Positions 58,127-64,000 of a stretch of 64,000 bases of DNA are shown piece after piece. The stretch is from Solwaraspora sp. WMMD792 (GTDB lineage: Bacteria > Actinomycetota > Actinomycetes > Mycobacteriales > Micromonosporaceae), in NCBI RefSeq assembly GCF_029626105.1, contig NZ_JARUBH010000009.1, forward strand, positions 6,876,011 to 6,940,010, read 5' to 3'. The notes under the pieces are model-generated. The model ran no database searches, was not told the DNA's origin, and saw only the letters and a list, made by a program, of their open reading frames with translations. The position numbers were made by a program, and so were the translations under genes. The stretch's first letter is position 1. Each line of letters begins with the position of its first letter.

Positions 58127-59673
58127 CCACCACCACCCCGACGCCGACGACCGTCGACATCCCGGACCTGTCGCTGCCGGCGTTCGTGCTGCAGCGCGCC
58201 GAACAGTACGGCGACCGTACGGCACTGGTCGACGTGGCCGGCGGCGACGGCTACACGTACCGCCAACTGGCCTCGATGGTTCGCCGGCTGGCCGCCGGGC
58301 TGCACGCCCGCGGCTTGCGCCGGGGCGACGTGCTGGCGATGCTCGCGCCGAACGTGCCGGAGTATCCGATCGTGGTGCTCGCCGCGTCGCTGGCCGGCGG
58401 CACGGTCGTCGTGCTCAACCCGATCGACACGCCCGACGACCTGGCCGGCCACCTCACCGACGCCGGCGCGAAGCTGCTGGTGACCGTACCGTCCGAGGTG
58501 CCCAAGGCGGCGGCGCTTGCCGCCCGTACCAAGGTCGAGGAGATCGTGGTGATGGGCGAGGCGGACGGCGCGACGCCGCTGTCGGAGCTGCTCAGCGACG
58601 ACCCGCCGCCGGAGGTGGCGATCGACCCGGCGCAGGACGTCGCGGCGCTGCTGCACTCCAGCGGCAGCACCGGACGTCCCAAGGGGGTGATGCTGACGCA
58701 CCGCAACATCGTCGCGACCGTGCTGCAGACCAGGACGGTCACGCCGCTCGGCGCGGACGAGAAGGTGCTCGCCATGCCGCCGTTCCACCACGCGTTCGGT
58801 CTGATCATGGTGATGAGCGCCAGCCTGCTGCAGGGCGCGACGATCGTGACGATGCCGCGGTTCGACCCGGAGGGGTACGTCAAGGCGATCCACGACCACC
58901 GGATCACCCGCCTCTACATCGTCCCCACGCTCGCCGTGCTGCTGGCCCGGAGCCCGCTGCCGGACCGGTACGACCTGTCGTCGGTCCGGTCGATCGTCTC
59001 GGGCGGCGCCGCGCTCGACCCCGAGATCGCCCGGCTCTGCCGGGAACGTCTCGGCTGCCACATCGCCCAGGGGTACGGCCTCACCGAGGCGATGACGTCG
59101 TTCATGCAGCTCGAGGAGCCGTTGGTGCCCGCGTCGGTGGGCCGGACGGCGCCCAACGTCGAGTGCCGGATCGTCGACGTGACCACTGGTGCGCAGCTCG
59201 GTGCGCACCAGCGTGGCGAGATCCTGATCCGGGGTCCGCACGTGATGAAGGGTTACCTCAACGCCGCCGAGGTGACCAGCAAGGTGCTCCGGCCGGACGG
59301 GTTCCTGCACACCGGTGACCTCGGCTACCTCGACGACGACGGCGAGTTGTTCCTGGTCGACCGGATCAAGGAGCTGATCAAGTACAAGGGCCAGCAGGTC
59401 TCCCCGGTCGAGCTCGAAGCGGTCCTGATGACTCACCCGAAGGTGGCGGACGCGGCGGTGATCGGTGTGCCGGACGAGGAGGCCAGCGAGATCCCGAAGG
59501 CCTTCGTGGTCGCGAAGGAGCCGACCACCGCGCAGGAGCTCATGGCGTTCGTCGCCGAGCGGGTGGCGCCGTACAAGAAGGTCCGGCAGATCGAGTTCAT
59601 CGAGCAGATTCCCCGTACCCCGGTGGGCAAGATCGAGCGGCGTCGGCTGAAGGAGCGGACGTTCAGCTCGTAG
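58123..59673 (+). CDS. 4-coumarate/feruloyl-CoA ligase-like AMP-forming acyl-CoA synthetase
   Basis: 516 residues, ANL superfamily. Motifs in order: AALLHSSGSTGRPKGVMLTH (A3 phosphate loop, about 174-193), PPFHHAFG, QGYGLTEAM (A5), GFLHTGDLGYLDDDGELFLVDRIKELIKYKGQQVSPVELE (A7-A8) and the adenylation Lys in PRTPVGKIERRRLKE. It would activate ferulate or coumarate for the hydratase/lyase encoded immediately upstream with ATGA overlap. Substrate is inferred from that pairing. Confidence 0.88.
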   Translation: MTTTTPTPTTVDIPDLSLPAFVLQRAEQYGDRTALVDVAGGDGYTYRQLASMVRRLAAGLHARGLRRGDVLAMLAPNVPEYPIVVLAASLAGGTVVVLNPIDTPDDLAGHLTDAGAKLLVTVPSEVPKAAALAARTKVEEIVVMGEADGATPLSELLSDDPPPEVAIDPAQDVAALLHSSGSTGRPKGVMLTHRNIVATVLQTRTVTPLGADEKVLAMPPFHHAFGLIMVMSASLLQGATIVTMPRFDPEGYVKAIHDHRITRLYIVPTLAVLLARSPLPDRYDLSSVRSIVSGGAALDPEIARLCRERLGCHIAQGYGLTEAMTSFMQLEEPLVPASVGRTAPNVECRIVDVTTGAQLGAHQRGEILIRGPHVMKGYLNAAEVTSKVLRPDGFLHTGDLGYLDDDGELFLVDRIKELIKYKGQQVSPVELEAVLMTHPKVADAAVIGVPDEEASEIPKAFVVAKEPTTAQELMAFVAERVAPYKKVRQIEFIEQIPRTPVGKIERRRLKERTFSS

Positions 59674-59764
59674 TCGGTGCCGGGCAAGCGGGGAGAAGTC
59701 CCGGCGACCAGTTTCCTGTCATTCTGGCCATGGATGGTTCCGGCCGAAGTTCTGAGGAGATCTG

Positions 59765-60463
59765 ATGAACCCTCCGAAAGTTGTCTCCAGAGATGAATGG
59801 CTGGCGGCTCGTACAGCGCTGCTGGAGAAGGAGAAGGAAGTCACCAAGGCGCGGGACATGATTGCGGAGGAGCGCCGCAATCTCCCGATGGTCAAGGTGG
59901 AAAAGGAGTACCTCTTCGAAGGGCCGAACGGCACGCTGACGCTGCTCGACCTGTTCGAGGGGCGTCGCCAGCTCGTCGTGCGGCACTTCATGTACGCCCC
60001 GGGCGACAAGGAGGGCTGCATCGGCTGCTCGATGCAGGCCGACAGCGTCGGCGAGCTGTCGCACATGTGGGCCCGGGACACCACCTTCGTGATGATCTCG
60101 CGGGCTCCGCTGGCCGACTTCCAGGCGTTCAAGGCCCGCATGGGCTGGGAGATCCCCTGGTACTCGTCGTTCGGCAGCGACTTCAACTACGACTACGAGG
60201 TCTCCACCGAGCAGGGCGAGTCGCCCGGCGTCAGCGCCTTCTACCGCGACGGCGACGACGTCTACTTCACCTACTCGATCTTCGATCGGGGTGGTGAGAT
60301 CTTCAAGAACTTCTACAACTACCTGGACATCACCCACCTCGGCCGGCGCGAGGACGAGCTCGAGCACCCGTGGGACTGGTGGCGTCACAAGGACCGGTAC
60401 GACGCGGAGAACGCGGCGGTGCCGGGCACCAACTGGTGGAACGGCACCAGGTTCCAGAAGTAG
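59765..60463 (+). CDS. DUF899 thioredoxin-like-fold protein
   Basis: 232 residues. VVSRDEWLAARTALLEKEKEVTKARDMIAEERRNLPMVKVEKEYLFEGPNG at the start, then RHFMYAPGDKEGCIGCSMQADSVGELSHM with a CxxC, and the C-terminal WDWWRHKDRYD are diagnostic of DUF899 proteins. Redox activity is suggested by the fold but not established. It follows the CoA ligase after 91 bp in the same direction and is closed by two strong hairpins. Confidence 0.9.
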   Translation: MNPPKVVSRDEWLAARTALLEKEKEVTKARDMIAEERRNLPMVKVEKEYLFEGPNGTLTLLDLFEGRRQLVVRHFMYAPGDKEGCIGCSMQADSVGELSHMWARDTTFVMISRAPLADFQAFKARMGWEIPWYSSFGSDFNYDYEVSTEQGESPGVSAFYRDGDDVYFTYSIFDRGGEIFKNFYNYLDITHLGRREDELEHPWDWWRHKDRYDAENAAVPGTNWWNGTRFQK

Positions 60464-60480
60464 CCCCTGATCCGGGCGGG

Positions 60481-60530
60481 ACGGCTCCGGCTTCTGGCGA
60501 ATCCACGGATTCGCCAGAAGCCGGAGCCGT
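60481..60530 (+). terminator. Long hairpin terminator after the DUF899 gene
   Basis: An almost uninterrupted 23-24-bp stem (ACGGCTCCGGCTTCTGGCG with CGCCAGAAGCCGGAGCCGT, plus AATCC/GGATT) with a 2-4-nt loop. Confidence 0.9.
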
Positions 60531-60551
60531 AGGCCTGTCCCGGCCGTCCCG

Positions 60552-60587
60552 CGTTCCACCGGCCACCACCCAATGGCCGGTGGAACG
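60552..60587 (+). terminator. Second hairpin in tandem
   Basis: GTTCCACCGGCCA and TGGCCGGTGGAAC form a 13-bp perfect stem 21 bp after the first hairpin, before the SDR gene. A double terminator or an RNA-processing element. Confidence 0.75.
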
Positions 60588-60643
60588 TCGGGCCGGAGCA
60601 GCCATCCAGCAGCCACCCCATCATTCAACACAGTGGAGGAACC

Positions 60644-61390
60644 ATGAGTGACATGTCTGGCCGGACCACGATCGTGGTCGGGGCGAGCCGGGGCCTGGGC
60701 CACGGGGTCGCCACCGCCTTCGCGGACGCCGGTGCGCCGGTGATCGCGGTGGCCCGTACCGCGATGGACTTCCCGGCGCCGGCCAACGGCGCCGGATCGA
60801 TCCAGCCGGAGATCGCCGACGCCGGTGAAGCCACCGTCCCGGCCACCCTGATCGACCAGTACGAGCCGGAGGCCGTGATCCTGGTCGCCGGGGCCACCCC
60901 GCACATGCGCCCGCTGCAGGAGCAGACCTGGGAGACGTTCTCGGTCAACTGGGAGACCGACGTGCGGATCACCTTCCACTGGCTGCGCGAGGTGCTGCTC
61001 AAGCCGCTGCGTCCGGGCAGCCGGGTGATCGTGATCAGCAGCGGTGCCGTGCTCGGCGGATCGCCGCTCAGCGGCGGCTACGCCGGCGCGAAGGCGGCTC
61101 AGCGCTACATCACCGGCTACGCCCAGGACGAGGCGAAGCGGGCCGGTCTGGACATCACCTTCACCACCGTGCTGCCGAGGTTCGCGCCGATGACCGGGGT
61201 GGGCCTGCCCGCCGTACGGGCGTACGCGGCCCGCGCCGGCAAGTCGACCGAGGAGTTCGTCAACCGGATCGGGCCGCCGCTGACCCCGCAGATCGCCGGT
61301 GCCGCGCTGCTGGACCTGGTCCGGGCGGACGCCGCGGCGGTCGAGCCGGGCTACGAGCTCACCGGGGCCGGGCTGAAGAAACTGTCCTGA
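60644..61390 (+). CDS. Short-chain dehydrogenase/reductase
   Basis: 248 residues. NAD(P)-binding GASRGLGHGVATAF (about 13-26), ILVAGATP in place of the NNAG segment, active-site VISSGAVLGG (Ser) and YAGAKAA (Tyr-x-x-x-Lys). Length and pattern are classical SDR; the substrate is unknown, but the place among aromatic-degradation and GMC genes suggests an aldehyde or alcohol. GGAGGAACC precedes the ATG. Confidence 0.88.
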   Translation: MSDMSGRTTIVVGASRGLGHGVATAFADAGAPVIAVARTAMDFPAPANGAGSIQPEIADAGEATVPATLIDQYEPEAVILVAGATPHMRPLQEQTWETFSVNWETDVRITFHWLREVLLKPLRPGSRVIVISSGAVLGGSPLSGGYAGAKAAQRYITGYAQDEAKRAGLDITFTTVLPRFAPMTGVGLPAVRAYAARAGKSTEEFVNRIGPPLTPQIAGAALLDLVRADAAAVEPGYELTGAGLKKLS

Positions 61391-61406
61391 CCCCGGACCG
61401 ACGGTG

Positions 61407-61440
61407 ATGCCCCGCGGGTAGCGTGCTACCCGCGGGGCAT
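61407..61440. terminator. Bidirectional terminator between SDR and GMC genes
   Basis: ATGCCCCGCGGGTAG and CTACCCGCGGGGCAT form a perfect 15-bp stem with a CGTG loop between convergent genes. Confidence 0.9.
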
Positions 61441-61468
61441 GTCGTGTCACCCCGGTCGGTGCCGGCGG

Positions 61469-63010
61469 TCAGGAGGCCGCCAGCCAGTCGGCGAGCCGCT
61501 CGCCGATCATGATCGAGGTCAGGTTGGTGTTGCAGTTGACGATCGACGGCATGACCGAGGCGTCGCCCACGTACAGGTTCTCCGTGCCGTGCACCCGCAG
61601 TCGTTCGTCGACGACCGCTTCGGCGTCGTCGGCGGTGCCCATCCGGGTGGTGCCGACCGGGTGGTAGCCGCTGTCCAGGCTGAGCCGGACGTAGTGGCCG
61701 AGGATGTCGTCGTCGGCGACCATCTCCTCGCCGAGGACGACGAACCGGTCGCCGCGGTCGACGATGCCCGGGGTCTGCATCAGCTGCCAGCAGGTGCGGA
61801 CCGCGTCGACCAGGATCTTGATGTCCTGCTCGGTGGCGAGGAAGTTCAGGTCGATGTCCGGCGGTGACGTCGGGTCGGCCGAGGCGAGCACCAGCCGTCC
61901 CCTCGACTGTGGCCGCTGGTGCACCACCATCACCCCGAAGATCGTCTTCGCCGCGGCCAGCATCTGCAGCTCGGGGAAGAGCGTCAGATCGAAGTGGTTG
62001 ATCATGTAGTACTGCAGGTCGTTGAACTCGTCCGAGCCCGGTGCGGTGGTGCGCACCATGGTCTGCAGGAAGGCGTCCTGCGGGTCGAACGTGCCCTCCT
62101 TCGGCACCATGAACGCGCCGGTGCGCGGGTGGTCGATCAGGGTGCCGCCGACCCCGGGACGGTCGAGGAGCACATCGATGCCGAGCCGGCGCAGATCGCT
62201 GGCCGGACCGATGCCCGAGCGCATCAGGATCGCCGGCGAGTTGACCGCTCCGGCGGCCAGCACGATGTTGCGGGCGTGGATCTCCTCGGTGCCGCCGGCC
62301 GGGTTGGTGACCTCCACGCCGTGCGCCCGGGTCCCGGTGAACAGCACCCGGTTGACCTGCGCGCCGGAGTAGATGGTCAGGTTCGCCCGGCCGCGGGCCA
62401 TGCCCAGGTAGCCCATCGCGGTGGAGAAGCGGGTACGGGTGTCGTTGCGGTTCGACGGGATGGGACCGACCCCGGTGGCCTCGGGGTGGTTGTGGTCCTC
62501 CACGTCGGGGAAGCCGGCCTTGAGGGCGGCTTCGTGGAAGACGTGCTGCACCGGGGCCAGCTCGTCGGGCCGCCACCGGCGGATCGGGATCGGACCGCCC
62601 TGACCGTGGTACTCGTTGTCGAAGTCCAGGTCGTTTTCGAGTCGCTTGTAGTACGGCAGGACCTCGTTCCAGGCCCACGCCGGATTGCCCATCGACGCCC
62701 ATTCGTCGAAGTTGTTCGGCGTGCCACGCAGGGCGATGGTCGCGCCGACCGCAGACGATCCACCGGTCAGTTTCCCGCGCGGGAAGATGATGCGCCGGCG
62801 GTCGGTGATTTCGGCCTTGAAGTGCCAGTCGTACGTGGACATCGACATGGCGCTGCCGTCGAGGATCTCGTCCGGTGTCTCGTCGACGGTGGCGTAGTCC
62901 GGACCCGCCTCCAGCAGCAGCACCCTGCGCTGCGGGTCTTCGCTCAGGCGGGCGGCGAGTGCGGCTCCGGCGGACCCGGCTCCGACCACCAGATAATCGA
63001 ATTCGTTCAT
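61469..63010 (-). CDS. GMC-family FAD-dependent oxidoreductase (choline/alcohol dehydrogenase type)
   Basis: 513 residues. FAD motif FDYLVVGAGSAGAALAARL, LLLEAGPD, GMC signature 1 (PRGKLTGGSSAVGATIALRG), signature 2 (VLAAGAVNSPAILMRSGIGP), and the C-terminal catalytic His/Asn (SGYHPVGTTRMG; NCNTNLTSIMIGERLAD). It would oxidise an alcohol with FAD in the cytoplasm. ATG 63010 with GAAGGA 8 bp upstream; an in-frame start at 63094 is rejected. Same strand as the TetR gene upstream, so probably co-transcribed and regulated by it. Confidence 0.9.
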   Translation of the reverse strand: MNEFDYLVVGAGSAGAALAARLSEDPQRRVLLLEAGPDYATVDETPDEILDGSAMSMSTYDWHFKAEITDRRRIIFPRGKLTGGSSAVGATIALRGTPNNFDEWASMGNPAWAWNEVLPYYKRLENDLDFDNEYHGQGGPIPIRRWRPDELAPVQHVFHEAALKAGFPDVEDHNHPEATGVGPIPSNRNDTRTRFSTAMGYLGMARGRANLTIYSGAQVNRVLFTGTRAHGVEVTNPAGGTEEIHARNIVLAAGAVNSPAILMRSGIGPASDLRRLGIDVLLDRPGVGGTLIDHPRTGAFMVPKEGTFDPQDAFLQTMVRTTAPGSDEFNDLQYYMINHFDLTLFPELQMLAAAKTIFGVMVVHQRPQSRGRLVLASADPTSPPDIDLNFLATEQDIKILVDAVRTCWQLMQTPGIVDRGDRFVVLGEEMVADDDILGHYVRLSLDSGYHPVGTTRMGTADDAEAVVDERLRVHGTENLYVGDASVMPSIVNCNTNLTSIMIGERLADWLAAS

Positions 63011-63131
63011 CAGCGGCGTCCTTCGGCAGTGTCGAGTTGGCGATCCTGGGCGTTTTCGCAGGAGTGGATGCGCATCCATCGCAGGGACCTTCACGTCCCC
63101 CGATGAGCATCACATTTGCCAATTCGCGGTG

Positions 63132-63183
63132 CTTCTCCGCCGTTGCTCAGGGTGTTACTTCTCCGGTATTGCTCAGGGCGCTG
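63132..63183. repeat. 26-bp imperfect tandem repeat across the 3' end of the TetR gene
   Basis: Two units of the form CTTCTCCG-nnn-TTGCTCAGGG-nnnnn (63132-63157 and 63158-63183). The TetR stop codon lies inside the distal unit, so the last residues come from the repeat. Confidence 0.75.
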
Positions 63184-63902
63184 TTTTTCTGGCTCGGTGG
63201 TGCCGACGCCGCAGGCGCCGATGCCGATGCCGATGCCGACGTCGACGCCGACGCCGGCCGTGGCGGTCGGCGTCGGCGGGCCCGGGCCAGCGAGATCATG
63301 GTGGCTTCGTGTTTGTCGCCGGCGCCCACCATCAGCGAGCGCAACTGGGTCTCGAAGCACAGGTCGGCGTCGTACGGGTCGATCAGGTAGCCGCCGAGTT
63401 CGAGGGCGACCAGGCCGTGCAGCGCGATCCACATGGTCTGCCCGACGAGCAGCGGGTCGGCCGGCCGGAACCGGCCCTGCTCGGTGGCCCGGGACACGGC
63501 GTCGACCAGCGGCTCCAGGGTGTACCGGCCGTGCTGGCGGTCACCCTCGCCGAGGGCGAACCCGCCGAGTGCCGAGCTGCCGAACATGACCAGGTAGAGC
63601 TGCGGGTGGTCGAGGGCGTTGGCGCGGTACGCGTAGCCGAGCGCCATCACGTCGGCCACGGCGTCGTTGGTGGCCCGGACGGTCGCCATCCGCCGGTGCA
63701 GCCGGGCGAAGCCTTCGTGCACCATCGCCCGGACCAGGTTGTCCATCCCGCCGTAGTAGGTGTAGACGACGGTGGTCGACGTGCCGACCTCGGCGGCCAG
63801 CCGGCGGGTGGTCAGCGCCGCCGTGCCGCCTTCGGCCAGCAGCCGCGCGGCTGCTTCGAGCAGGGCGGCGGCCAGCTGCGGATCGACCCGGCGCGGACTC
63901 AC
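63147..63902 (-). CDS. TetR-family regulator with Ser/Ala low-complexity C-terminus
   Basis: 251 residues. HTH: LLEAAARLLAEGGTAALTTRRLAAEVGTSTTVVYTYYGGMDNLVRAMV (about 14-61). The C-terminal ligand-binding part (TetR_C-like, with PLLVGQTMWIALHGLVALELGGYL) ends near residue 205. Then comes RRRRPP and a SAS/TSAS repeat tail of about 30 residues encoded by hexanucleotide repeats. GTG start at 63902. Upstream are GTTACGTAAC and CGTAACG repeats, probable operators. The GMC gene follows in the same direction. Confidence 0.88.
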   Translation of the reverse strand: MSPRRVDPQLAAALLEAAARLLAEGGTAALTTRRLAAEVGTSTTVVYTYYGGMDNLVRAMVHEGFARLHRRMATVRATNDAVADVMALGYAYRANALDHPQLYLVMFGSSALGGFALGEGDRQHGRYTLEPLVDAVSRATEQGRFRPADPLLVGQTMWIALHGLVALELGGYLIDPYDADLCFETQLRSLMVGAGDKHEATMISLARARRRRPPRPASASTSASASASAPAASAPPSQKNSALSNTGEVTP

Positions 63903-63936
63903 ATTGACATGATCTCACGCCCGGCGTACCGTCGAG

Positions 63937-63990
63937 ACATAACGTTGTTACGTAACTGCGAAACGTAACGCTGGTGCGTAACGATGCCGT
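63937..63990. promoter_or_regulatory. Probable TetR operator region
   Basis: The palindrome GTTACGTAAC (63947-63956) is followed by two direct CGTAACG copies (63964-63970 and 63977-63983), starting 45 bp upstream of the TetR start codon. The repeated CGTAAC half-site suggests a multi-dimer operator. Whatever is transcribed to the right lies outside the window. Confidence 0.6.
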
Positions 63991-64000
63991 CCAGGTCGTA

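Overview
The window looks like chromosomal DNA of a high-GC filamentous actinomycete, plausibly Micromonosporaceae or a relative. Coding regions use G/C-ending codons, GTG and TTG starts are common, and the repertoire is typical of that group: secreted ricin-lectin glycosidases, a B12-riboswitch-controlled class Ia ribonucleotide reductase, XRE/TPR regulators and an LPxTG surface protein. The taxonomic call is inference. I saw no tRNA, rRNA, CRISPR array, transposase or integrase.

Region 1 (1-8016) is an arabinan/arabinose utilisation cluster. It holds the end of an ABC sugar importer (two permeases), an intracellular GH51 arabinofuranosidase and three secreted GH43-type enzymes. Two of these begin with the same 586-bp signal-peptide plus ricin-lectin module at about 99.5% DNA identity. 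Region 2 (8131-14761) is an amino-sugar cluster: a divergent GntR/HutC regulator flanked by two near-perfect DasR-type operators, an ABC importer, a DUF4434 barrel protein, a NanE-type epimerase and a ROK kinase.

Region 3 (14739-19144) contains a small membrane protein and then nrdAB, behind two NrdR boxes and a cobalamin riboswitch. Region 4 (19210-27057, minus strand) combines an Opu-type glycine betaine/quaternary amine ABC importer with a pyrroline-5-carboxylate-dehydrogenase-like enzyme and two class III aminotransferases.

Region 5 (28021-54109) is a large accessory, defence-like island. Its left part is a five-gene minus-strand operon (DndB-like protein, zinc-hook SMC-like ATPase, two small unknown proteins, DUF4132 protein). 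This faces a divergent methyltransferase-like protein that carries an N-terminal helix-turn-helix, a C-terminal HsdS-like part and an altered catalytic motif. This six-gene unit is my best candidate for an undescribed system. Next comes a type I restriction-modification system whose hsdMS and hsdR are separated by about 8.3 kb. The interval holds a GmrSD-type restriction gene, two XRE/TPR regulators with a microprotein between them, a HigBA-like toxin-antitoxin and an ArsR/SRPBCC/DHFR-like operon. A Ser/Thr kinase with TPR-like repeats follows hsdR.

Region 6 (54285-63902) has an LPxTG surface protein, a DUF1622 membrane protein, a ChaB-like protein, and then a probable phenylpropanoid-degradation pair (hydroxycinnamoyl-CoA hydratase/lyase and CoA ligase). 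After these come a DUF899 protein, an SDR, a GMC oxidoreductase and a TetR regulator with its likely operators at the right edge.
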